From the NCBI GenBank assembly GCA_036426205.1, contig CM071568.1, forward strand, positions 118,100,734-118,164,733: a stretch of DNA of 64,000 bases, read 5' to 3'. Origin of the DNA: Ascaphus truei (taxonomy: Eukaryota; Chordata; Amphibia; Anura; Ascaphidae). Shown one piece after another: positions 10,866 to 21,639 of this stretch; the first letter of the stretch is position 1; each line of letters starts with the position of its first letter. The notes under the pieces were generated by a model that searched no databases, had not been told where the DNA came from, and saw nothing but the letters and a program-made list of their open reading frames with translations. A program made the translations under genes and the position numbers.

Positions 10866-11205
10866 GTTGTATGGGTTTTGCGCATGCAAAAATGAAAAGC
10901 AATAATTTTTTCTAAGTCCAGCTTTTTTTGCGTCTACTCTGACCTGACGTGTTCTGATCAACGCAACTTTTGCGTACGCAAAGGTTGCGTTGCTTAGTGC
11001 ATCCCGCTTAATGGCAGAATTTAACGTAAACAGGTTACGAACAAGCAAAGTTGGACTTAGAAAAAATTCCGGAAAAAAGTCACTTTTAGAGCGCAAAGTG
11101 CCTGTTTGTGTTGCTTAGTGCATCGTGTTGAGCGCAAAATCACATTCTAAGAGCACTTTGCGCTCTAAAAGTGACTTATCGGAGCTTAGTGCATGACCCC
11201 CTTAG
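10866..11205. mobile_element. Harbinger-type MITE, one clear end
   Basis: The right end 'gcttagtgcatgaccccc' followed by TTA (11203-11205) matches the style of the MITE ending at 1021. The body contains inverted copies of 'gcgctctaaaagtgact' and of 'tttttctaagtcca'. The left end is unclear. No transposase. Confidence 0.5.
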
Positions 11206-11345
11206 TGTTTATCCTGAGATACATACCCACACAAATATAGAGAATAGCTAAATACAATGATTGCTATACAATAGTGGCAATGCACAGGAATGTTGTAATC
11301 CAACTATAAATCTAATAATAACTCTTGCTCAAAAATACTCTCCTA

Positions 11346-11702
11346 CAGAGGCGGCACATTTTATTTGAGTGCGGCTAGCTCCGCAAGCCTGGGGATGCCC
11401 CAGCATGCTAGCCGCACTCCCTCGGCGTGCCGCGCGTTGACGCGCGGTCACGCGTCATCGGGAGCCTGCGCCCCCTGCACGCGCGTCCAGGGCTCCTCGA
11501 GGGAGCCCTGGTGTCCCGCGATGTGGGGGACGGCGGCAGGGGGTTCCGGGGGACCCGGCGGACCCGGCGAGCGAGAGGAGAAAGCCCCGATCGGAGGGCG
11601 CTCCTCCGCGGCTTCGGCGCGCGCCAGGCACATCCCGGCGCGCGCCTGGTTACTGCTGCGGCCGAGACCGGGCAAATGCTCAAATAAACTCGGCCGCAGC
11701 AG
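11346..11702. mobile_element. Tc1/mariner-type MITE, GC-rich (357 bp)
   Basis: Flanked by TA on both sides (11344-11345, 11703-11704). The left end CAGAGGCGGCACATTTTATT and the reverse complement of the right end, CTGCTGCGGCCGAGTTTATT, are related terminal repeats. Subterminal hairpins lie at both ends (gtgcggctagc...gctagccgcac on the left, tactgctgcggccgag on the right). A second copy at 28882-29241 interrupts an L1 frame, which fixes its ends. There is no transposase; the open frames inside are on both strands and are due to GC richness. Confidence 0.8.
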
Positions 11703-11849
11703 TATGTAACAAAATCTAACGAACATTCCTTCACTGTCAGAATGAGTCTTATGTGGGACATATACCTTTCCTAAAGATGAATCCTTGCTTGTCAGAATAT
11801 TTCAATAATGTACCATCTGCTTTGATATCATTTATTCAATAATTACAAT

Positions 11850-11874
11850 ATAATAATAATAATAATAATAATAA
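11850..11874. repeat. (TAA)n run at the LTR element insertion site
   Basis: Short AAT-type microsatellite immediately before the LTR. The last 4 bases (ATAA, 11871-11874) equal the 4 bases after the far LTR (20417-20420), a candidate target duplication that is ambiguous because both lie in AAT repeats. Confidence 0.7.
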
Positions 11875-12955
11875 TGTTACGGGTATTCCCCCATACAATC
11901 GCATATAATGTGTGTGTGCGGGGAACTTAGTGTTACCAGGTGTGGTGCTTTACCTGTTAGGCTCACAGGAGGGCTGTGCTTCCACCACGGGGAACCTGGG
12001 GCAATTATATTAGGAGTAACCCTGTACTCGGTGCAGCGCCTCCACCTGCGATGGTTCCCAGCAGAACAGGAATTGTTCCTCGCAGGATACATATATATCA
12101 CTCCACATAACGTATGTAAACAATCAATGACTTTACTTGCCGCAACCATAAGCAGATGCACGTATATCAACAGGTGTCCCTCCCTAGAGGAGACACTAAC
12201 AACCGTGTCGCGCAGGACGCTACCTTCCCTCATGAACCCCACCGGATGATCCCACCCGGTGTCCAGTAACCCCACACAGTATTACCCCACCCTTCAAGTG
12301 AGATGTGTATGTGTGACTGCGCAGCCACTATGTCCCGTGTGAATTTGAGAGGACTCGTTGGTGCTATTGTGGATTACCTGCCGGACACTCCGGTGCCCGG
12401 GCCTGCCAAGGGACTTCACAAAGGATCCGAAGGCTGATGTCGGCTGAATGCAGGAGCTACCGTCCGGGGCGATCCCACCCGGATGGCTACTGCAACGACA
12501 GCGAAGGTCTGAGCCCAAACCTCTGGACGGACGCGCAGCTTCTGCTGTGTCCCTAACTGGCTCTAGAAAGTAAGTGGCAGCGTCCCTAACCTGAGGGCTG
12601 TCACAGACACAACTCACTCTACTGGGTGACTCAGGGCTAGCTGGGGCCTTGGGGGCTGCTGGCCTAGTGCAGGGAGTCACTGACTCCTGCACCCTACCTC
12701 CTTCCCCTAGCTGCTCCTGGCTTTTTCCCTACTCTGCCCCGCATATGCGCGATCGCGCCGCATGCGCGCGCACCCGCAATGGCGGTCCCCGCTTACCGGG
12801 TACGCCGCCGAGCCTCCTAAGGCTCTCACCGCTCCCTGCTCCGGCCCCCACCTTTGGAAGCAGCCGGCGGGTCCATCGCTGGCTCCGGCGGCACCCGCGA
12901 CCGCGCTGCTCCAAAGGAGGGGGGTCTCTAGGAACCGCTGGGGACCTGGGCCTAA
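11875..12955 (-). mobile_element. LTR copy A of Gypsy-type retrotransposon
   Basis: Begins TGTTACGGGTATTCCC and matches 15619-16684 and 19335-20416 from end to end. On the minus strand it is the 3' LTR: the adjacent internal side carries a polypurine tract. It is about 1.08 kb, GC-rich in the middle, and has no open coding role. Orientation follows from the tract at 12956 and the primer-site-like sequence at 15601-15618. Confidence 0.9.
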
Positions 12956-12967
12956 CTCTCCCCCTGG
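12956..12967 (-). promoter_or_regulatory. Polypurine tract of the LTR element
   Basis: The plus strand reads ctctccccct, i.e. a minus-strand AGGGGGAGAG directly upstream of the 3' LTR, where plus-strand DNA synthesis is primed in LTR retrotransposons. The same sequence follows LTR B at about 16685. Confidence 0.7.
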
Positions 12968-13084
12968 TGAAAAATACAACGTCCCCGCTTGGGGAACGAC
13001 ATAACCAGGTACAAATGTTATATAATCAAAATGCAGTGCATAGAAAATACAACTTATCACATGGTCTTTATGTGACTTGGTACA

Positions 13085-13690
13085 TCACATAACACCCACA
13101 GTAATAACCGAGGCCAGCTGAGTGCTTGCTGCTTGCTGAGACCATTTGTGGGGTGCCCCTAACTGATCAGGTGGGGGTACCGCACTTTTGCATTCGTGAG
13201 CCTCCCCTGGAAAAATCTCTTGGAGAGCACGCTCTAGGGCAACAGTCACAGGGTCTTTATTACTTCCTCCCCCTGGTGGACGGAATAGTACCATGTCTCT
13301 TGGCCAGACCTTTACCCGGCCATCCGCGGCATGGATGCGATAGGCTAGGAGGTCTTGGCCTTTTCCACGGTCCACCACATGGTGAATGGAGCGCTCCTTT
13401 TTGGGCTTAAAGGAGGCAATTTTTACTAAATCCCTCGACACACAGTCCTTGTCCCTACATTCTTGCGAGGCTTCCACTGGGAAGCGAGCAATGGGCAATG
13501 TCTCGGTTTCACCCGGCAGGGGGTAAAGGGTAGATACCTTACCACTGAAGTGATTCACGGTGGCCAACAGGTCCTTGGGGATGCTGTCAGTTCCCACCTC
13601 GGCTGTCTCGGGGCCTGCCCCCGGCACTTCTGGGGCAGTCCACTTACTTGCTGGAAACTCGGGAGCGTTGGATCCCAGTCCTGGGACCAT
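13085..13690 (-). CDS. LTR element ORF, possible integrase C-terminal-like end
   Basis: A 201-residue frame, the last of three consecutive frames read from 15563 down to 13085. Around residues 110-135 it has YRIHAADGRVKVWPRD, which resembles the LPVYRIKDSEGRVKTWHRN segment at 52140-52333, a typical end of Gypsy integrases. The rest is not recognised. It starts only 27 bases past the stop of the preceding frame, in another phase, so the three frames may be one ancestral ORF with two frameshifts. It ends about 130 bp before the 3' LTR. No zinc finger, DDE or RT motif is visible. In the second unit this frame is broken by many indels. Confidence 0.45.
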   Translation of the reverse strand: MVPGLGSNAPEFPASKWTAPEVPGAGPETAEVGTDSIPKDLLATVNHFSGKVSTLYPLPGETETLPIARFPVEASQECRDKDCVSRDLVKIASFKPKKERSIHHVVDRGKGQDLLAYRIHAADGRVKVWPRDMVLFRPPGGGSNKDPVTVALERALQEIFPGEAHECKSAVPPPDQLGAPHKWSQQAASTQLASVITVGVM

Positions 13691-13716
13691 TTGGGTTGGA
13701 GAGCACGGGCTTCCAC

Positions 13717-14745
13717 TCAGATCAGGAGCCTTAGTTCAGGCCTTTTCCACGGCCGCCTCCATCGGAGACTGTGGGGAGTTAGGAGGTTCCTCACCACTCC
13801 GCTGGCTTGCGATGGGTTCCTCTTCATCTGGAACACTGTCAGGTACATCTGTGTTTCACTGGACATCACAATGGGGCTGACTGCTCTCTTCGCCTGGAGG
13901 ATAGGCGGTAGGTACTGGTCCACTCGCACAACTGGACAGCTGGCTGCTAAGGGAGACACCTCCACCAGGACGCGATGCCGAGTGGAGCCATTCGCCCTGG
14001 TGTCCAGACTTAAGGAGCTATCGTGCTCCTGGAGGCTCACACCCGACACCCCTGGGGCAGTCAACTCACCCGGGTCTTCGTTAGGTACTGGTCCCCAGCC
14101 TAAGACCGATGGTACCATTGGAGTAGGCCTGACTGGCCATTGTAGGGCACACGGGCCCACATCCAAGCAAGCGGCAGCATCTGGATACACCTCATCTATT
14201 GCACACGGACCCATAGCAGGCTCTGTATCCGACGAGATAGTTGGCTCGGTGACTTCACTAGAGTGGTCCGCCGGCAGGCGCATCACTACGAGTGGTTGGT
14301 CGCTGGAATCACCAAAAGAAGATGGGGGTATAGACACCATACCCTGTGATTCCGGAATCTGCTGGTCTTGGCTCTGTGGTTCCTGCTCGGAAACTGAATC
14401 TAGAATGTCCATTTGGGCACACGAGCCCTCCACAACCTCCACCTCCGAGGTAGGTGGACTAGCAGCGGCGTTGACCACCAGGGTAGAGACATCAGGTGCC
14501 TCTTTCTCCACGGTTTCTGTCATCAGAGGTTCTTGCTCTACCAATAGGACGTCCCCTTTGCAAGGGTCTGGAACCGTGGGTAGAATGCTCACGTCCTCCG
14601 AAATTTCTGTGAGAGGGGTATATTGGTTATATATACTGACCGGCTCCGTATTAAAGTCGACCACTTCTTCCCTGGCGGATTCTGCAGGCTGGGGCATAAT
14701 AGGCTTCAAGAACCAGGCACTGCAACAGTCACATTGGGCTCCCAC
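13717..14745 (-). CDS. LTR element ORF, acidic Pro/Ser-rich, function unknown
   Basis: A 342-residue frame overlapping the upstream frame by 40 bp in another phase. The first about 250 residues are rich in E, D, S, P and T, with stretches such as VSEQEPQSQDQQIPESQ, and look disordered. I see no capsid, protease (D-S/T-G), RT (Y/F-x-D-D) or integrase signature. In a Gypsy element this region should hold capsid and the start of pol, so the content is unusual. A start codon is chosen only because it is the first in the frame. A 432-residue open frame on the opposite strand (13463-14761) overlaps it; I favour the minus strand because LTR, PPT and primer site agree. Confidence 0.35.
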   Translation of the reverse strand: MGAQCDCCSAWFLKPIMPQPAESAREEVVDFNTEPVSIYNQYTPLTEISEDVSILPTVPDPCKGDVLLVEQEPLMTETVEKEAPDVSTLVVNAAASPPTSEVEVVEGSCAQMDILDSVSEQEPQSQDQQIPESQGMVSIPPSSFGDSSDQPLVVMRLPADHSSEVTEPTISSDTEPAMGPCAIDEVYPDAAACLDVGPCALQWPVRPTPMVPSVLGWGPVPNEDPGELTAPGVSGVSLQEHDSSLSLDTRANGSTRHRVLVEVSPLAASCPVVRVDQYLPPILQAKRAVSPIVMSSETQMYLTVFQMKRNPSQASGVVRNLLTPHSLRWRRPWKRPELRLLI

Positions 14746-15563
14746 GCCAGTGCGCCTCTAGAACAGTCACAGGTGGGGCTAAAACACTGTATACCCGGTT
14801 CTCCATCCACCTTGGTTGTCTTGAAGTCTAGCGGTAACTGAGACAGGTCGGCTCCATGGACATAGGTTTCTTGCAGGCAGGGGCACATTAATGCAAGGAC
14901 ATCTACTCCTGGCGTGCGCCAGGGCACATACACATTAGGTTGTACCCCCTGACAGTCCATCTCATCCTCGGAGGAAGGATAATCCATTTCTGCAACAGTG
15001 CCCTCCTCCTCCTGGTGAACAGAAGTGGCTGATGACTGCTCAAAACACTCTCTCCCCCTGGTGGACTCTAGAGGAGGGGCGCTTTCTATCAAGGAGTGGT
15101 TCGGGCTCTGCACTGCGTCACTCATTCGAAGGGGGTGGGGCTTAGGTTTTCCCGCCGATCCCGGATAGTTTTCTGCAAGGTCATTCTGCACCTCGAGCGC
15201 GGCACCACGTGCACACTGCCGACCTGGGGAAAGTTGCCATGGCGCTGGGTCAGAGTATACTAAATGGTAGCCCTCAGGGGGGCACCCGGGCATAAACAAC
15301 GCGGACGGTGCCTCTGACAGGCATATATCCCCTGAGTATGTCACCACAAAAAGCAGCGAGCTCCACGTGGATGTGGGGTCTTGATCTATATCTACAAGAA
15401 TGGCGTACTGCCACCCGGGGACTTTATGCATAGGCTCATAGATCTCCTCCTCTGATATATTGGAGGGAATGACTTCTAAGGCCACCACACGGCGGGGACT
15501 TAGATCTAACCTCAAGGCCCAGGCGAGGACCTTGTGTCCGGACTTTACAGACATTGTGGACAA
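14706..15563 (-). CDS. Gag-like N-terminal ORF of LTR retrotransposon
   Basis: A 285-residue frame starting about 55 bp downstream of the 5' LTR, where gag belongs. The first about 100 residues (RRVVALEVIPSNISEEEIY, then KVPGWQYAILVDID) align in pattern with the Gag N-terminus of the second Gypsy element here (starting at 32669, with YVMAISQVPASLPLPDL and KANIIDIQWDAS). They recall the RNA-binding-like N-terminus of PNMA/Gypsy Gag proteins. Residues 110-250 are acidic and low in homology (EEEGTVAEMDYPSSEDEMD). A Cys-rich end is present (CFSPTCDCS) but is not a CCHC knuckle. Capsid is missing. The frame probably makes a structural protein of a non-autonomous element; this is inference. Confidence 0.5.
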   Translation of the reverse strand: MSTMSVKSGHKVLAWALRLDLSPRRVVALEVIPSNISEEEIYEPMHKVPGWQYAILVDIDQDPTSTWSSLLFVVTYSGDICLSEAPSALFMPGCPPEGYHLVYSDPAPWQLSPGRQCARGAALEVQNDLAENYPGSAGKPKPHPLRMSDAVQSPNHSLIESAPPLESTRGRECFEQSSATSVHQEEEGTVAEMDYPSSEDEMDCQGVQPNVYVPWRTPGVDVLALMCPCLQETYVHGADLSQLPLDFKTTKVDGEPGIQCFSPTCDCSRGALAWEPNVTVAVPGS

Positions 15564-15600
15564 TTGACAAAAAAAATGGAACAGGGCACCCCAGGTCTAT

Positions 15601-15618
15601 CTTAGCAGCGCCTCCAAT
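15601..15618 (-). promoter_or_regulatory. Primer-binding site (tRNA-Thr-like)
   Basis: Directly beside LTR B the plus strand reads agcagcgcctcca, the sense of a tRNA 3' end with CCA; the minus strand therefore has TGGAGGCGCTGCT as primer site. The other Gypsy element has TGGAGGCACTGCTGAG at 32724-32739. Both are close to the complement of a vertebrate tRNA-Thr 3' end as I remember it. Confidence 0.55.
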
Positions 15619-16684
15619 TGTAACGGGTATTCCCCCATACAATCGCATATAATGTGTGTGTGTGGGGAACTTAGTGTTACCAGGTGTGGTGCTTTACCTG
15701 TTAGGCTCACAGGAGGGCTGAACTTCCGCCACGGGGAACCTGGGGCAATTATAATAGGAGTAACCCTGTACTCGGTGCAGCGCCTCCACCTGCGATGGTT
15801 CCCAGCAGAGCAGGAATTGTTCCTCGCAGGACACATATATATCACTCCACACAACGTATGTAAACAATCAATGACTTTACTTGCAGCAACCATAAGCAGA
15901 TGCACGTATATCAACAGGTTGTCCTCCTAGAGGAGACACTAACAAACCGCCGTCGCGCAGGAAGCTACCTTCCTCACGAACCCCCAGGATGATCCCCACC
16001 GGTTGTCCAGTAACCTCACACAGATTACCCCACCTTCAAGTGAGATGTGTATGTGTGACCGCAAGCCACTAGTCCGTGTGTGAATTTGAGAGGGACTCGT
16101 TGGGACTTGTGGATTACCTGGCCCAGACCTCCGGTGCCCAGGCCTGCCAAGGGACTTCAAAAGGATCCGAAGGTGAGTCGGATGAAGCAGGAGCACCGTC
16201 CGGGGCGATTCCCACCGGATGGCTACTGCACCGACAGCGAAGGTCTGAGCCCAAACCCTCTGGACGACGCCAGCTTCGCTGGTCCCATAATGGCTTAGAA
16301 AGTGAGTGGCAGAGTCACCTAACTGAGGGCTGTCCACGACACAACTCACTCTACTGGGTGACCAGGCTAGCTGGGGCCTTGGGGGCTGCTGGCCTAGTGC
16401 AGAGGAGTCACTGACTCCGCACCCTACCTCTTCCCCTAGGCATGATCCTGGTTTTCCCTATCTGCCCCGCATGATGCGAGATCGCCGAGCATTGCGAGCG
16501 CACCCGCAATGGTGGTCCCCGCTAACCGGGTAGCCGCCGACGAGCCTTAAGGCTCTCACACGCTCCCTGCTGGCCCCCACCTTTGGAAGCAGCCGGCGGG
16601 TCCATCGCTGGCTGCGGCGGCACCCGCGACGCGCTGCTCCAAGGAGGGGGGGTCTCTAGGAACCGCTGGGGACCGTGGGACTAA
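15619..16684 (-). mobile_element. LTR copy B (middle LTR)
   Basis: Begins TGTAACGGGTATTCCC. Bases 15619-15917 are clean relative to copies A and C. From about 15918 onwards many single-base insertions and deletions appear. It is followed by the same polypurine tract as copy A, so an internal region sits on each side. Confidence 0.85.
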
Positions 16685-19334
16685 CTCTCCCCCTGGTGAA
16701 AAATCAACGTCCCGCTGGGGGGAACGACATAAACAGGTACAAATGTGTATATAATCAAAATGCAGTGCATAGAAAATACAACTTACACATGGTGCTTTAG
16801 TGACTGGTACATCACATAACAACCCACAGTAATAACCGAGGCCAAGCTGAGTGCTTGCTGCTGTGTGAGACCATTGTGGGGTGCCCCTCTGAATCATGGT
16901 GTGGGGGGTACCGCACTTTGCATTCGTGAGCTCCCCTGGAAAAAACTCTTGGAGAGCACGCTCTAGGGCAACACGTCACAGGGTCTTTATTACTTCCTCC
17001 CCTGGTGGACGGTAATAATAGTACCATAGTCTCTTGGCCCAGACCTTCCCGGACATCCGCCGGCATGGATGCGATAGGCTAGGAGGTCTTGGCTTTTCAC
17101 TCCGGTCCACCACATGGTGAAGGAGAAGCGCTCCTTTTGGGCTTAGTAAAGGAGGCAAATTTACTAAATCCTCGACACAGTCCTTGGCCATACTTCTTGC
17201 GCAGGTTCCACTGGGGAAGCGAGCAATGGGCAATCTGTCTCGGTTTATCACCGGCAGGGGGGTAGGTAAAAGGTAGATACCTTACCACTGAAGTGATTCA
17301 CGGGGCCAACAGGTCCTTGGGGATGCTGTCAGTTCCCACCCGGCTGTCTCGGGGCCTGCCCCGGCACATTCTGGGGCAAGTCCACTTACTTGCTGGAAAC
17401 TCGGGAGCGGTGGATCCCAGTCCGGGACCATTTGGGTTGGAGGAGCACGGGCTTCCACTCAGATCAGGAGCCTTAGTTCAGGCCTTTTCCCGGCCGCCTC
17501 CTCGGAGAACTGTGGGAGTTAGGAGGGTTCTCACCACTCCGTGGCTTGCGATGGGTTCCTCTTCATCTGGAAAACTGTAGGTACATCTGGTTTCACTGGA
17601 CATCACATGGGGCTGACTGCTCTCTTACGCTGGAGGATAGGCGGTTAGGTACGGGTCCACTCGCACAACGGCAGCTGGTGCTAAGGGAGACACCTCCACA
17701 AGGAAGCGATGCCGAGTGGAGCCATTCGCCCCTGGTGTCCAGACATTTAGGAGCTATCGTGCTCCTGGAGGCTACACCCGACCCTGGGGCAGTCCACTCA
17801 CCGGGTTTGTTAGGTACTGGTCCCAGACTAAGACCGATGGAGGTACAATGGAGTAGGCTCTGAAGCCTTGTAGGGAACACGGCCACATCCAAGCAAGCGG
17901 CGAGCATCTGGATACACTCATCTATTGCACACGGACCCATAGCAGGCTCGTATCCAGAGAGATAGTTGGCTCGGTGGCTTCACTAGAGTGGTCCGGGCAG
18001 GCGTCATCACTACGAGTGGTTGGTCGCTGGAATCACAAAAAGAGATGGTGGGGGTATAGACACCATACCCTGTGATTCCGGAATCTGCTGGTCTTGGTCC
18101 TCTGTGTTCCTGCTCGGAAACTGAATCTAGAATGGCCATTTGGCGCACCGAGCCCACAACCTCCACCTCCGAGGTAGGTGGATAGCAGCGGCGTTGACCA
18201 CCCGGGTAGAGACATCAGGTGCTCTCTTTCTCCACGGTTTTTCGTCATCAGAGGTTTGTTCTACCAATAGGACGTCCCCTTTGCAAGGGTCTGGAACCGT
18301 GGGTGGTAGAATGCTCAAGTCCTCCGAAATTTCTGTGAAGGTAGGGGTTATATTGGTTATATACGGACCGGTCCGTTATTAAAGTCGACCACTTCTTCCC
18401 TGGCGGATTATTCTCGCAGGCTGGGGCATAATAGGCTCAAGAACCAGGCCCTGACAAGTCACATGGGCTCCCAACGCCGTGCGCCTTAGAACAGTCACAG
18501 GTGGGGCTTAAACACTGTATACCCGGTTCTCCATCCACCTTGGTTGTCTTGAGTCTAGCGGTAACTGAGACAGGTCGGCTCCATGGACATAGGTTTCTTG
18601 CAGCAGGGGCACACTTAATGCAAGGACATTTACTCTGGCGTGCGCCAGGGCACAACATACACATTAGGTTGTACCCCCTGACAGTCCATCTCATCCTCGG
18701 AGGAAGGATAATCCATTTCTGCAACAGTGCCCCTCCTACCTGGTGAACAGAAGTGGCTGTGATGACTGCTCAAAACACTCTTCCCCCTGGTGGACTCTAG
18801 AGGGGGGCGCTTTCTATCAAGGAGTGGTTCGGGTCTGCACTGCGTCACTCATTCGAAGGGGGTGTGGGGCTTAGGTTTCCGCATCCCGGATTAGTTTCTG
18901 CAAGGTCATTCTGCACCCGAGCGCGGCACCACGTGCACACTTGCGACCTGGGGAGGGAAGTGGCCATGGCGCGGGGTCAGGTTATACTAAATGGTAGCCC
19001 CAGGGGGGCACGGGCATAAACAACGGGGACGGTGCCTCTGACAGGCATATATCCCTGAGATTGTCACCACAAAAAGCAGCGAGCTCCAAGTGGATGTGGG
19101 GGTCTTGATCTACTAACAAGAATGGCGTACTGCCACCCGGGGACTTTATGAATAGGCTCATAGATCTCCTCTGATATTGGAGGGAATGACTTCTAAGGCC
19201 ACCACACGGCGGGGACTTAGATCTAACCTCAAGGCCCAGGCGAGGACCTTGTGTCCGGACTTTACAGACATTGTGGGACAATTGACAAAAAAAATGGAAA
19301 CGGGCACCCGGTCTATTTAGCACGCCTCTCCAAT
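16685..19334 (-). pseudogene. Second internal region, frames destroyed by indels
   Basis: Collinear with 12956-15618 and nearly the same length (2650 versus 2663 bp). All three frames found in the first unit (Gag-like, acidic, C-terminal) can be followed here only as short pieces, such as 16976-17251 and 17918-18318, because 1-2 base indels occur every few tens of bases. Substitutions are comparatively few. That pattern is more like uncorrected long-read sequence than normal pseudogene decay. Confidence 0.85.
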
Positions 19335-20416
19335 TGAACGGGTATTCCCATACAAATCGAGCATATAATGGTGTGTGTGTGGGGGAACTCGTAGTGTTAC
19401 CAGGTGTGGGTGCTTTACCTGTTAGGCTCACAGGAGGGCTGAAACTGCGCCCGGGGGAACCTGGGGCATTATAATGGAGTAACCCTTGTACTCGTGTGCA
19501 GCGCCTCCACCTGCGATGGTTCCCAGCAGAGCAGGAATTGTTCCTCGCAGGACACATATATTATCCTCCACACAACGTAGGTAAACAATCAATGACTTTA
19601 TTGCACAACCATAAGCAGATGCACGTATATCAACAGGTGTCCCTCCCTAGAGGAGACACTAACAACCGTGTCGCGCAGGACGCTACCTTCCCTCATGAAC
19701 CCCACCGGATGATCCCACCCGGTGTCCAGTAACCCCACACAGTATTACCCCACCCTTCAAGTGAGATGTGTATGTGTGACTGCGCAGCCACTATGTCCCG
19801 TGTGAATTTGAGAGGACTCGTTGGTGCTATTGTGGATTACCTGCCGGACACTCCGGTGCCCGGGCCTGCCAAGGGACTTCACAAAGGATCCGAAGGCTGA
19901 TGTCGGCTGAATGCAGGAGCTACCGTCCGGGGCGATCCCACCCGGATGGCTACTGCAACGACAGCGAAGGTCTGAGCCCAAACCTCTGGATGGACGCGCA
20001 GCTTCTGCTGTGTCCCTAACTGGCTCTAGAAAGTAAGTGGCAGCATCCCTAACCTGAGGGCTGTCCCTGACACAACTCACTCTACTGGGTGACTCAGGGC
20101 TAGCTGGGGCCTTGGGGGCTGCTGGCCTAGTGCAGGGAGTCACTGACTCCTGCACCCTACCTCCTTCCCCTAGCTGCTCCTGGCTTTTTCCCTACTCTGC
20201 CCCGCATATGCACGATCGCACCGCATGCGCGCGCACCCACAATGGTGGCCCCCTCTAACCGGGTACGCCGCCGAGCCTCCTAAGGCTCTCACCGCTCCCT
20301 GCTCCGGCCCCCACCTTTGGAAGCAGCCGGCGGGTCCGTCACTGGCTCCGGCGGCACCACGACCGCACTGCTCCAAAGGAGAGGGTCTCTAGGAACCACT
20401 GGGGACCAGGACTACA
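19335..20416 (-). mobile_element. LTR copy C (5' LTR in element orientation)
   Basis: Begins TGAACGGGTATTCCC and ends ...GGACTACA, giving TG...CA ends, followed by ATAA (20417-20420) equal to the bases before LTR A. Its first about 285 bases are indel-rich; from about 19620 to the end it is clean and nearly identical to copy A. Confidence 0.85.
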
Positions 20417-21630
20417 ATAATAATATGAATCAAAATCTTACAGCCTCCTTGTATTTGCGAAGGACTCCCAGCCATCAATTTAATGTCTGGTTTATATCAG
20501 CATTTTGGCAGTTCTGCCCCATTGTATTCCCATGCTTCCTGGGCCTTTGTCCAGTTTCCTATGCTGGTTATAAGCATGCCCATGTTTGGGCATGTTGCCC
20601 TATGACTTCAGGTCCACTGCACCCCGGTAATTGAATTACTATACATGGGTCTTTTAAGTAAAAAAAGTAAAACAGAGCATAACTCTCATGGTGTAGTAAA
20701 ACAAATATAATGCTAATATGCAACAGGTAAGTTATTCACGTACATCAGAGTAAATTCAAACAAGCATCCTCTCAATGGGCAGTTTACCATACTGGAATCG
20801 GCGCCTCTTGCATCTTGAGCGCAATGTAAGGATACTTCCACACTGACAGCCATGGCCAATTACAGTTGCTGAGTTCAGGCGGCAACTAATGACTGCACTG
20901 GTAGCGTCACAAGAATTGTGACTAACCGGTGAACAGTCAAAAGATAACCGCAAGCATAAGCAGCAGAAACAGTGTTTCTGGAGTCTTAAGTATGCAGCGC
21001 TTGCACTCTATTCCTATGTGTTTTGTAGATATAATCTAGTACTTCAGGAAATGCTGGTTGTTCATTTGAGTGCTTTATATATATCCCATGGGTTCTTGCG
21101 ATTGGATGAGCAAGGGGGGTGTGCCCAACCAACCACAATAAGCAACCCACAGCTGATCTAATCTTAGAACATGATAGTTAGAAACATATACATTTTAATA
21201 CAATAAATCTGCAGGAAATTTATACATAATCATTCAAAACTATTGAAACAATATTTAAAAATAAACATAAGTATAGCTGCAAAAGATAATCTATATCCCA
21301 AGCTCTAGAATGAAAGAAAAAGGTTCATTATTCACAACACAAAAAAAAATTGCTGATATTTTACAACTCATTAATGAGTACAGTTCATGGCTTGGGAAAA
21401 TCAGATCATGATTGTTTGAGAACAGATTGAAAAATATTTATAAGTCAAGTCTAAACGTGACTAGTGGAAACTAAATGGTTATGGTTGCACAGATTACATA
21501 AAAATATGTGAGACATATTGATATTAATAATTTTTTTAGAAAATTAATCAATTAAAATGTATTAAATTAAAATTTAACTTTTGAAATAAAAGGTTCCTAA
21601 AGGAATACAGAGGAAATGGACAAGAATCAT
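20417..21630. other. No gene or repeat recognised
   Basis: About 1.2 kb of ordinary AT-rich sequence. Only short open frames without motifs are present. Confidence 0.5.
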
Positions 21631-21639
21631 AGTACCACA

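Noticed and set aside
11365..11761. Overlapping frames in the GC-rich MITE (also 28907-29335)
   Set aside because: Few stops because of GC richness; both strands open; the block is a mobile element with TA duplication.
13463..14761. 432-codon open frame on the plus strand
   Set aside because: It is antisense to the LTR element. LTR ends, polypurine tract and primer site all give minus orientation, and the plus product has no recognisable motif.
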